Position numbers and translations under genes: made by a program. A DNA stretch of 46,985 nucleotides. It comes from an uncultured Holdemanella sp. Lineage in GTDB: Bacteria > Bacillota_I > Bacilli_A > Erysipelotrichales > Erysipelotrichaceae. This document shows positions 35,124-42,197 of the stretch, piece after piece. Numbering within the stretch: position 1 is the stretch's first letter; each line of letters starts with the position of its first letter. The DNA is taken from positions 1 through 46,985 of the forward strand of contig CAAEDN010000121.1 in NCBI GenBank assembly GCA_900754615.1, given 5' to 3'. Below the pieces are notes generated by a model. It saw only the letters and a list, made by a program, of their open reading frames with translations. It was not told where the DNA came from and searched no databases.

Positions 35124-36422
35124 TTAGTCAAAACGATAATTGAAGGAGACTGGGGCTTTTGGTTTCAGTCTTCTTTTATTCCGCCGGTCTCTGCGAACAG
35201 GAAGAATCTCCTTCGCAATAACATCACAGATATAAGTTGGCGCTTTTGATTTTTTAAGATGCTCACGAATGATATGAAAAGCTCGGACAAAGTTAAGCTG
35301 ATATTCGTATTTACGTTTTCTTTTCGCAATATCGATTCTATTTGTAATACGGCTACAAAAGTTGTACAAAATCATTTTTGCATAGATTTCCTGTTCAATC
35401 AGGTTTCGTTTTTTAGAATGCAGTGTATTTAAATCTAAATCATATTTTAGCTCACGATAACTGGTTTCAATCTCCCAGCGAAGATGATACAGCTCTTTGA
35501 TATCCTGCATACTGAATTCATCTTTATCTAGATTGGTTACGATACATTCATACGTATCCTCAGTAATTTTAAATCGAACCACTCGACATTCAAAATCATA
35601 GAACGGAGTATCGTCAAAGTAATCAAATCGTTGATTTTGAGGTACAAATTTATAGATTTCAGGGTGTGCTTTGACTTCATTGGCCTGCTTTGTGGTCATT
35701 GTACGTTTAACTTGCACATCAAATTCATTGTCTGGAAATGGTCCAAAGCTACGTAACATCCCGGTAGAATGAATATCTTTAACTCGAACCAGATATTTGT
35801 TTCCAGATAAATGAATCTTCTCAAAGGAGTTAATGGATTCATAGCCTCTGTCTGCAATAAAAATAGCTTTATCACCTTTATAATGTTCTACAATTTTATT
35901 CAATGCATTCCGCTCATCCTGTACGGCCTGTCCTTGAAGGATGACATCATCATAGGTGTACTCTAAAATATCATAGCTTGTATTTAAATGATAGGCAGAA
36001 AAGGGCTTATCCGAATTATTTGCTTTTCGGATTGTTGTTTTCTTATCTTTAATTTCAGAAGTTATAGGTAAAGTAGAACCATCCACAGCTAGAAGACGGT
36101 ATCCTTTATATAATTTAGTTTTACGAGTTCTGTCGTTAAATAAATTAAATAACGTATGAAAAGCATCTGGCTTGATTTTATCTCTAGCCTGAATAAAAGA
36201 AGAAACAGTTGGTGTATCGAGATTGTATCCAAATAACTTGTACAGTTCGTCTTTTAACGAGCCACCTTCTAATAACAGAACGTTCATTAATGTGTTTCCA
36301 AACAAGTGTTTTCGCTTACGGGTAAAATCCTTTTCTGGATTGATGACAAACAAGGATGCTGATTCATCCAGTTGATGTATACATTGTTTTAATATCTTTT
36401 TCATATGTTTAAATTTATTCAT
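35124..36422 (-). CDS. IS4-family DDE transposase
   Basis: 432 aa. The DDE residues lie in RLLAVDGSTLPIT, IFIADRGYESINSF and YHLRWEIETSYRELK; the last is the Y-x2-R-x3-E-x6-K signature of the IS4 family. A basic tail (RRDRRNKRRLKPK) follows. The frame is intact, so the element may be active. The ATG at 36422 has AGGAG 7 nt upstream; the ATG at 36428 touches the ribosome binding site. Confidence 0.93.
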   Translation of the reverse strand: MNKFKHMKKILKQCIHQLDESASLFVINPEKDFTRKRKHLFGNTLMNVLLLEGGSLKDELYKLFGYNLDTPTVSSFIQARDKIKPDAFHTLFNLFNDRTRKTKLYKGYRLLAVDGSTLPITSEIKDKKTTIRKANNSDKPFSAYHLNTSYDILEYTYDDVILQGQAVQDERNALNKIVEHYKGDKAIFIADRGYESINSFEKIHLSGNKYLVRVKDIHSTGMLRSFGPFPDNEFDVQVKRTMTTKQANEVKAHPEIYKFVPQNQRFDYFDDTPFYDFECRVVRFKITEDTYECIVTNLDKDEFSMQDIKELYHLRWEIETSYRELKYDLDLNTLHSKKRNLIEQEIYAKMILYNFCSRITNRIDIAKRKRKYEYQLNFVRAFHIIREHLKKSKAPTYICDVIAKEILPVRRDRRNKRRLKPKAPVSFNYRFD

Positions 36423-36550
36423 AAGCATTCTCCTATAACAGTGTACTTATAAACAAATAACATATTTAGGTGTAATAATTTTTTGATAAACCCTGGTGTT
36501 TTCTAAAATGAATAAAAAAAACACATCCATATAAAGGATATGCTTTAAAT

Positions 36551-37321
36551 TTACTCGGTAATCAAGTTATATTGAACAATTTTACTGATTTCTTGATTAT
36601 ATTTATCTGTTAATTTAATTTCGATTTCATACTGTGCAGGGGCTATTAAATTAGGCGTACCTATAAAAAGAGAATATGTCGTTGTGTCAATTTCTATTAA
36701 ATTGTATAAATCGGTTATTACGGAAACTTCATAAACATTCATTATTTTAGAAGCCTCAATAGTCATTTTTAAAAGAGAATTTTCTTTCTCTAAATTTTTG
36801 ATTTTTATATCTGCCCATGGGAAATAACGTGCTAAAACTCTTTTTTCTATTAATTGTAAATCAGTTTGTTCAATCGAGCTACATCTAGATTTAATTCTTT
36901 TTACCGAAACACCTTTTACCTCGGATATTTTTAGTACTGAATCATGTTGTAAAAAAGAAAAATCTGATGCTTTTAATTTATAATAAGAATTATTTCCAGT
37001 AGGGTTATCTAAAGGATGATATGCTGTTGCCATTAAATTATTGTTCAAAGAAATAGTTGTAATTGGAATAACAAAATACATTTTATCAAACTTTCTGATT
37101 ATAATGCCCATATGTTTATAACTCATTTCGGGTTTAAAGTTATTACCGAACTCAATCCAACATACATCCCCTACGTTATAACTAATTGAATAATCAAATC
37201 CACTTGTTATTTTTGAAGCATAATATGAGTACGCATTTGCTGCTTTTCTTATATCAATCTCAGGCGTTCTAGAAAGAGCTGAGATTAGTCTTGCTAAAGC
37301 TCTCATTAATTCAGGATACAT
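36551..37321 (-). CDS. PemK/ToxN-like toxin (candidate type III TA toxin)
   Basis: 256 aa. Residues about 48-150 match the PemK/MazF/ToxN barrel: YNVGDVCWIEFGNNFKPEMS, YKHMGIIIRK, YFVIPITT and QHDSVLKISEVKGVSVKRI. A helical N-terminal extension (1-45) and a long C-terminal part (coiled coil about 173-193, then a beta-rich end) are not in ordinary MazF or ToxN. Upstream sits a promoter, two direct RNA repeats and a terminator, the layout of type III systems, where the RNA inhibits the endoribonuclease and the terminator sets RNA/toxin ratio. No protein antitoxin gene is adjacent. AAAGG precedes the ATG. Confidence 0.7.
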   Translation of the reverse strand: MYPELMRALARLISALSRTPEIDIRKAANAYSYYASKITSGFDYSISYNVGDVCWIEFGNNFKPEMSYKHMGIIIRKFDKMYFVIPITTISLNNNLMATAYHPLDNPTGNNSYYKLKASDFSFLQHDSVLKISEVKGVSVKRIKSRCSSIEQTDLQLIEKRVLARYFPWADIKIKNLEKENSLLKMTIEASKIMNVYEVSVITDLYNLIEIDTTTYSLFIGTPNLIAPAQYEIEIKLTDKYNQEISKIVQYNLITE

Positions 37322-37345
37322 ATATTAATAACCTTTCTAATTATA

Positions 37346-37371
37346 CAAAATAAAACAGGCTCGCGCCTGTT
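37346..37371 (-). terminator. Terminator between antitoxin RNA and toxin gene
   Basis: Perfect 7-bp stem AACAGGC / GCCTGTT (37371-37365 and 37360-37354) with a GCGA tetraloop, then TTATTTT on the minus strand. It lies 33 nt before the toxin start. Confidence 0.85.
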
Positions 37372-37454
37372 CTTAGTATGCGGGCTCCTCACCCAAATTG
37401 TACCTCGCGGTATTTAAAGTATGCGGGCTCCTCACCCAAATACTTGCTTATTGC
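37346..37454 (-). ncRNA. Candidate type III antitoxin RNA with two repeats
   Basis: Predicted transcript of about 110 nt. Two identical 24-nt units (37441-37418 and 37398-37375; core GGGTGAGGAGCCCGCATACT) recur with a 43-nt period. Between them is a hairpin TACC-GCGA-GGTA (37413-37402). After the second unit, the equivalent hairpin is replaced by the terminator. The layout matches ToxI/CptI-type precursors that the toxin cuts into repeat-length inhibitors. Confidence 0.7.
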
Positions 37455-37460
37455 ATATAC

Positions 37461-37489
37461 ATTATGCCTTATATGCCATAAAAAGTCAA
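37461..37489 (-). promoter_or_regulatory. Promoter of the repeat RNA
   Basis: TTGACT (37489-37484) and CATAAT (37466-37461) with a 17-nt spacer on the minus strand; predicted start near 37454, just ahead of the first repeat. The nested MITE ends only 16 bp upstream of the -35. Confidence 0.75.
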
Positions 37490-37505
37490 CTACTCTCTTA
37501 AAAAA

Positions 37506-37696
37506 TTCTATAGTATAAATAACGGGTGCCGACTTTTACAACTGTCTCTTATCGTCTTTATATAAAGTCGAAATAGAAACTATTTATTCGAAAGGTTTTA
37601 TTGTTTCAGTTTCACTAAAACTGCTTTATTTAAAGCGCATTTGCAAGTTAGAGGAATCATTTCTGTTCCTTAGCACCCGATTTTTAGACTATAGAA
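37506..37696. mobile_element. 191-bp MITE nested in the IS4-family element
   Basis: 24-bp inverted termini (37506-37529 and 37673-37696) match at 21 positions; outer TTCTATAG and inner CGGGTGC are perfect. Direct repeats CTTAAAAAA (37497-37505 and 37697-37705) flank it as a 9-bp target duplication. It has no coding capacity. The interior holds several small hairpins (AGTTT/AAACT, AAATAG/CTATTT, AGGAA/TTCCT on the minus strand). The parent transposon is not in this window. Confidence 0.75.
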
Positions 37697-37829
37697 CTTA
37701 AAAAATGCAAAAGTTGCCTTATAACGCAATAATAAGAAGTATTTTCTCTAAAATTATATATCCCAATAAAAAAGGCGAACTTTATTATGATATCTGAATC
37801 AAATTAATATTTTTAACTTAATGACATTG

Positions 37830-37839
37830 GGCAAATACC
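37830..37839. repeat. Target-site duplication, right copy
   Basis: GGCAAATACC, identical to 34990-34999. Together with the flanks, the empty site reads AGGATAGG-TATTTG-CCTATCCT then Ts on the minus strand, i.e. the terminator of LCP copy 2. Confidence 0.85.
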
Positions 37840-37851
37840 TATCCTATACGA

Positions 37852-39348
37852 TTACTTCACATTGTCACTTGATTTACCCGCAAGTACAGCACGAATTTTA
37901 TCCTTAGCTATCTTAACCGTACTCTGATCTGGAACCATTACACTAGCAGCATCCCCAAGTTCTGCACACATTAATGTATCTCCCGTTCCATCCACCATAT
38001 ACTGTTCCATCTTCCATTTTAGATTGTTGTTGATCTGATATTTGATCAAGCTTGAAAGTTCTTCATTGCTCATAGTCGTTGAGAATGTATTGGACATCGC
38101 ATCCATAATGGAAGCATAGTTTGTGATAACGGCAGGACTTGTCACTTTGGTAACAATTCCCATTAAGACTTGCTGCTGATTCTTTGTACGTTGACGATCC
38201 CCTTCTGTATAGGAATAGCGTTCACGTGCATAGGCCAAAGCCTGTTCTCCATTCAAGTGGTTGACACCTTCGTGTACACTGAAACCAGATAATGCGTTAA
38301 AGTTACTAACCGCATATCCAGGTGCTACCGTTACATCCACACCGCCAACCGCATCCACCAATTCGGTTACGGCATCAAATCCAACTTTGAAAGTATAGTT
38401 AATCTCAATACCTAATAAGTGTTCTACCGTACGCTTTGTGGTATTCGTACCATGAATACCCGTATGTGTAATTTTATCCAAGGCTCCTTGCATACATCCA
38501 TCGGCTGCATCACAAGCTGTAGTTACATAATAATCACGAGGTACAGAAGTTAATAGAATGGTATGTGATTTTGGATTGACGGTTGCCACCATAATCACGT
38601 CACTACGACCATTTTCATCAAAACCACCACGTGTATCCGAACCGGAAATTAAGACATTAAATGGTTTCGATGTAATGTCATCGACAGCAATTGCCTTATC
38701 CGTATTTTCTACTTTATAAGATGTTTGATAAACCACACGCGTATTGTTGTCAAAATCCGCATAGCTTTCTAAATCTAAGATTTGACTTCGACTCGACTCA
38801 TTAATAATGATGGATTCCACTTCGCCATTATAGAAAGCGTCTAACATAGCACTCAAACTATCATATTCATTTTGTTCCATGACAATGCCGCTGTTGCTTA
38901 ATTCACTTAATACTTTTTTAGAACCCTGAGTTCCAATCGAACGCAAAGTACCCACACGAATTCCATTCAATTGCGATTTATTTTTAATATCACTCGACTG
39001 TTTAACAACGACACTCACTGTATTTTTAGCATGTTTTGTCACATTGGTAATACTACTTAATAAACTACCAGTTTTCGAAATATAGAATCCACTCATACAA
39101 GATCCTGCTACTAAAATAAGTGTTAATAAAACACAAATGATTTTAGAAACAATATTTCTAGAATAGTGACACAATAACAGTGCGAATATGGCATCTAATA
39201 AGACAAATACAATGGTAATCAAGAATAATAGCTTGCTTGGTAAAACATTGATTTTAATAATTTCATATAAGAGATAGAAAGAAGATAAAATCAATAGAAT
39301 GGTTAATAGAATACTAAATACTTTTGAAAATACATTTTGTTTCTTCAT
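37852..39348 (-). CDS. LCP-family cell-wall glycopolymer ligase, copy 2
   Basis: 498 aa with the same build as copy 1 and long identical stretches (ISGSDTRGGFDENGRSDVIM, KITHTGIHGTNTTKRTVE, YARERYSYTEGDRQRTKNQQ), so the two arose by tandem duplication. Three TM segments, a solute-binding-like region, then the LCP domain. The ATG is 2 nt after the stop of the sugar-phosphate transferase gene, so the two are one operon. Its terminator, 12 nt past the stop, is split by the IS4-family element. Confidence 0.93.
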   Translation of the reverse strand: MKKQNVFSKVFSILLTILLILSSFYLLYEIIKINVLPSKLLFLITIVFVLLDAIFALLLCHYSRNIVSKIICVLLTLILVAGSCMSGFYISKTGSLLSSITNVTKHAKNTVSVVVKQSSDIKNKSQLNGIRVGTLRSIGTQGSKKVLSELSNSGIVMEQNEYDSLSAMLDAFYNGEVESIIINESSRSQILDLESYADFDNNTRVVYQTSYKVENTDKAIAVDDITSKPFNVLISGSDTRGGFDENGRSDVIMVATVNPKSHTILLTSVPRDYYVTTACDAADGCMQGALDKITHTGIHGTNTTKRTVEHLLGIEINYTFKVGFDAVTELVDAVGGVDVTVAPGYAVSNFNALSGFSVHEGVNHLNGEQALAYARERYSYTEGDRQRTKNQQQVLMGIVTKVTSPAVITNYASIMDAMSNTFSTTMSNEELSSLIKYQINNNLKWKMEQYMVDGTGDTLMCAELGDAASVMVPDQSTVKIAKDKIRAVLAGKSSDNVK

Positions 39349-39350
39349 GT

Positions 39351-40718
39351 TTATACAGCCCCTTTTCCATAAAGAACTTGCTTAATTGTTTTAAATAATA
39401 ACGTTACATCCAACCAGAAAGACCAGTTGCGATAATAATATTCATCTAAAACTAAGCGGTGGTCAAAGTCCACATCACTACGACCATGGCTTTGCCACAT
39501 ACCTGTAATGCCAGGCTTACATGCAACAACATCCTCATAATATTGTCCCATATCTTCTTTTTCTCTAGGCAAATAAGGTCGAGGACCAATCAGAGACATT
39601 TGACCAAATAGCACATTGATAAATTGAGGGAATTCATCCAAACTCTTTTCACGCAAGAATTTACCTGCACTCGTAATACGAGGATCATTCATCAACTTCT
39701 TATTCTTTATATATTCCTCACGAATCGCTGGATCTTTTTCCATTAATTCCTCTAGAATCTTGTCAGCCCCAAGTACCATTGTACGATACTTATACATCTT
39801 GAATTCTTTTCCATCTTTACCAATACGATTCTGCGTAAAGAAAATAGGTCCCTTGTCCCCTTCTTTACGGTTTTTCACAAAGACAAAGATTGTTAATGGA
39901 ATCAAAATCAAAATACCACATAGACCAGCACAAATATCCATACAACGCTTTAGAATATAAGATCCCAATTGATTGACGCCACGCGAATTGGAAATCATTA
40001 GAATACCATCAAAGTCTTCTACCTTTGTATCAAAAGTAACCAGGCCATTGACCTGAGGCAAATACTTAATGACATTCACTTTTCCTTTAAACATTTCAAA
40101 TAAGGCATTCAAATCTCTACGCTTAATTTCAGGAATCGCAATCAATACCGTATCAATATTGTGGGATTGAATAAAGGCATCCACCGCATCTAAATCAATC
40201 GTATCCTTTAATGGAACAATTTGTTCTTGACTGATTCCGAATGATTTACAATTCACAAAGCCTTGTACGTCTAATAATGAATAACTGTTACCACCACATA
40301 CAAAAGCTAACTGCGCCGCTGTATGTCCAGTACCAACAATGAGAGTATTGTGCTTAAATTGTTTTCTAAAGATCTTATGTGAATATCTCGAATTGAATCC
40401 TGCAAATACAAAAAGTACGAAGGTCAATAAAAGAAAGCCATAAATCTTACGTATTGTCCATGAATTGATGGGGAATACTAGAAAGCTCGCAAAGAAAAAA
40501 CCTAAGTGACTCAAGATCAATAAGCGAATCTCATCATACATTAATAATACTTTTCCTTGATAGCGTCCAATCAATATCTGCATTAAAAAATACAGAGCAC
40601 ATAATTTGATTGTATATTCACCATAAAAACGAACAACGTTTATTGCCTGAAGAAAATTGATTAAAATCCAATAGAATATGAACTCTATTGCGATTTTTAA
40701 AGTTCCTATTTTTGACAT
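39351..40718 (-). CDS. Polyprenyl-phosphate sugar-phosphate transferase (WbaP/CpsE-like)
   Basis: Starts polymer synthesis by moving a sugar phosphate to undecaprenyl phosphate. 455 aa: four or five N-terminal TM helices, a Rossmann-like central domain (NTLIVGTGHTAAQLAFVCGG), a re-entrant TM (about 255-280), and the catalytic domain with RIGKDGKEFKMYKYRTMV, LREKSLDEFPQFINVLFG, SLIGPRPYLPREKEDM and KPGITGMWQSHGRSD. The sugar cannot be told from sequence. GGAG precedes the ATG. It is followed directly by LCP copy 2, which probably attaches the product. Confidence 0.94.
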   Translation of the reverse strand: MSKIGTLKIAIEFIFYWILINFLQAINVVRFYGEYTIKLCALYFLMQILIGRYQGKVLLMYDEIRLLILSHLGFFFASFLVFPINSWTIRKIYGFLLLTFVLFVFAGFNSRYSHKIFRKQFKHNTLIVGTGHTAAQLAFVCGGNSYSLLDVQGFVNCKSFGISQEQIVPLKDTIDLDAVDAFIQSHNIDTVLIAIPEIKRRDLNALFEMFKGKVNVIKYLPQVNGLVTFDTKVEDFDGILMISNSRGVNQLGSYILKRCMDICAGLCGILILIPLTIFVFVKNRKEGDKGPIFFTQNRIGKDGKEFKMYKYRTMVLGADKILEELMEKDPAIREEYIKNKKLMNDPRITSAGKFLREKSLDEFPQFINVLFGQMSLIGPRPYLPREKEDMGQYYEDVVACKPGITGMWQSHGRSDVDFDHRLVLDEYYYRNWSFWLDVTLLFKTIKQVLYGKGAV

Positions 40719-40758
40719 AAAATTTTCACTCCATATATATAAACCTTATTTATTGTAC

Positions 40759-40793
40759 TAAAAAAAAAAGAAAAGAACAAATCGTACTTTTCT
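40759..40793 (-). terminator. Rho-independent terminator of the PRTase gene
   Basis: 7-bp stem AGAAAAG / CTTTTCT (40793-40787 and 40775-40769) followed by a long T run on the minus strand. Confidence 0.7.
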
Positions 40794-40794
40794 C

Positions 40795-41403
40795 TTATAG
40801 CGTTCCACCCTTTGTTTCCTCATTATAAAGCGTATTAAATTCCTTATATTCTTTAGAATCTTTAGACATAGGCGTCTTAATTACAGTATTAGTATATAAC
40901 GCAAAATCCGTATCTATAATATCACGACTCTTATCCCAAACATTCAATCCTGCAATCTTAATATCGGCATCTTTAAACACTTTAGAAATTGCACTCACGA
41001 CTTGCTGCATAGAATGACCTGTATCCACAGAATCATCCACAACCAAGATATGATGAATATTTTCTGACTTCATATTTAACATACCCTCATGAAATTGAAT
41101 CTTTCTTTCCGTGTTCTTACTATGCGTATCCGACTTTAATTCCAATGCGATCAAAATATTACGAACAAAATTAGGCAACTTACTCACAATAGGACCCACA
41201 ATTTCCTTTAATGCATTCCCTTCACGAGTGGCACTAATACCTACTAGTGGAACATGAAACACAGTCTTCATTTCACGCCCAATTAAATAACCCGCCTTGG
41301 CAACATAAACAATCAAATCTGGCTGATATGCTTTTTTAATTTCTTGAGCCCAGCTATTACACTGACTTTCCAAGTCTTTTCTTGATAACTCTATATATTT
41401 CAT
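40795..41403 (-). CDS. Phosphoribosyltransferase-family protein
   Basis: 202 aa. HHILVVDDSVDTGHSMQQVV is the PRPP-binding loop, and LIVYVAKAGYLIGREM forms the early PRTase strand and loop. The substrate is unknown; free-standing PRTases in polysaccharide loci may act on sugars rather than bases. It overlaps the end of the PHP gene by 47 nt, so the two are co-translated, and a terminator follows. Confidence 0.85.
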   Translation of the reverse strand: MKYIELSRKDLESQCNSWAQEIKKAYQPDLIVYVAKAGYLIGREMKTVFHVPLVGISATREGNALKEIVGPIVSKLPNFVRNILIALELKSDTHSKNTERKIQFHEGMLNMKSENIHHILVVDDSVDTGHSMQQVVSAISKVFKDADIKIAGLNVWDKSRDIIDTDFALYTNTVIKTPMSKDSKEYKEFNTLYNEETKGGTL

Positions 41404-42082
41404 TGAAGTTCCCCTTCTTTATTAATCGAAGTAGTTTTACTCCCTTTGTAATTTTATGACAAAATCCCAAACACTTCTTTTTATGAAAACAAGCACCTGC
41501 AATTGCCTTTTTAAAATTTTCTGGCGAATCCGGTACACAATCTACTATCATATAATTTCTTGCGACTTCCCAAATCGTATGCGCATCCGAACCAATCACA
41601 GTCGGCAAACCATACGCATTGGCAATTTCTGTCTGTTTTATTCCATATAATTCTGAAATATTACGACCATTATAACATTCAATACAATCAATATCCGAAG
41701 CATGATCCCGAATACAATTTTCACGCAAAACCGTTTTCGCTCGCTTTTCATCATACGGATGCGGCACATATACAATACCACCCTGCTTATGAATCAAATG
41801 AATCGTTTCCTTACAAGACAAACCAGAAGGAATCTCTTCCTTTAGAAAAAGACCTATCACTTCACCCTCACTTGTCATAATCTCACTACCAACAATGACA
41901 TGCACACGATTCTTTTTCTTCTTACAATACTTCTTAAATTCCATTGCACCCAAAATATTATTATGCTCACTAATCGCAATCCAATCGATATGGGCCAACC
42001 TACATTTTAAATATAACAATGAAAATGGAAGCATACTGTCCTTCGAATATTTAGTGTGACAATGTGTTTCCAAACGAATCAT
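41357..42082 (-). CDS. PHP-domain metal-dependent phosphoesterase
   Basis: 241 aa. Metal-binding motifs appear in order: ETHCHTKYSKDS (HxH), AISEHNN, VGSEIMTSEG, VPHPYDEKRA and GSDAH. These PHP proteins hydrolyse phosphate esters or small nucleic acids; the substrate here is unknown. The ATG at 42082 has AGGAG upstream; the in-frame ATG at 42097 has no ribosome binding site. It starts an operon with the PRTase. Confidence 0.9.
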   Translation of the reverse strand: MIRLETHCHTKYSKDSMLPFSLLYLKCRLAHIDWIAISEHNNILGAMEFKKYCKKKKNRVHVIVGSEIMTSEGEVIGLFLKEEIPSGLSCKETIHLIHKQGGIVYVPHPYDEKRAKTVLRENCIRDHASDIDCIECYNGRNISELYGIKQTEIANAYGLPTVIGSDAHTIWEVARNYMIVDCVPDSPENFKKAIAGACFHKKKCLGFCHKITKGVKLLRLIKKGNFNEIYRVIKKRLGKSV

Positions 42083-42100
42083 ATTCAAGCTCCTCATATC

Positions 42101-42156
42101 GTACTTTTAATACAAAAGTACTTCTGTATTTTACCCCTCTAAAGACCAAGAGTCAA
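42101..42156 (-). promoter_or_regulatory. Promoter and hairpin ahead of the PHP gene
   Basis: TTGACT (42156-42151) and TAAAAT (42133-42128) with a 17-nt spacer on the minus strand. A perfect 8-bp inverted repeat GTACTTTT / AAAAGTAC (42121-42114 and 42108-42101) begins at the expected transcript start, so it may be an operator or a 5' stabilising hairpin. Confidence 0.65.
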
Positions 42157-42197
42157 CCCAACACATAAGGAAAACACCCTCATCAAAGGAAGGTGTT

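Larger units (their letters stand above)
35000..37829 (-). mobile_element. IS4-family element with toxin-antitoxin cargo
   Basis: 2830 bp bounded by inverted repeats 35000-35016 and 37813-37829 (CAATGTCGTTTAGTTAA against CAATGTCATTAAGTTAA, 15 of 17 identical) and a 10-bp duplication. It contains a transposase gene (35124-36422), a PemK/ToxN-like gene with an upstream repeat RNA (36551-37454) and a nested MITE (37506-37696). No second inner end was found between transposase and cargo, so the cargo appears to be inside the element. The empty site rejoins as a terminator hairpin. Confidence 0.8.

Noticed and set aside
37375..37441. Two identical 24-nt repeats with a short spacer, as in a minimal CRISPR array.
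   Set aside because: Only two copies, the spacer is itself a hairpin, no cas genes are nearby, and a terminator directly follows. The layout fits a type III antitoxin RNA better.
37506..37696. Reading the 191-bp palindromic region simply as a riboswitch or attenuator for the toxin gene.
   Set aside because: The perfect 9-bp flanking duplication and long inverted ends show a mobile insertion, and the RNA promoter lies downstream of it.
34990..37839. Inverted copies of a segment near 34990 and 37830 looked like an invertible promoter switch between LCP genes.
   Set aside because: The outer 10 bp are a direct repeat and the inner 17 bp an inverted repeat around a transposase gene, i.e. a transposon with target duplication. 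No recombinase of the invertase type is present.
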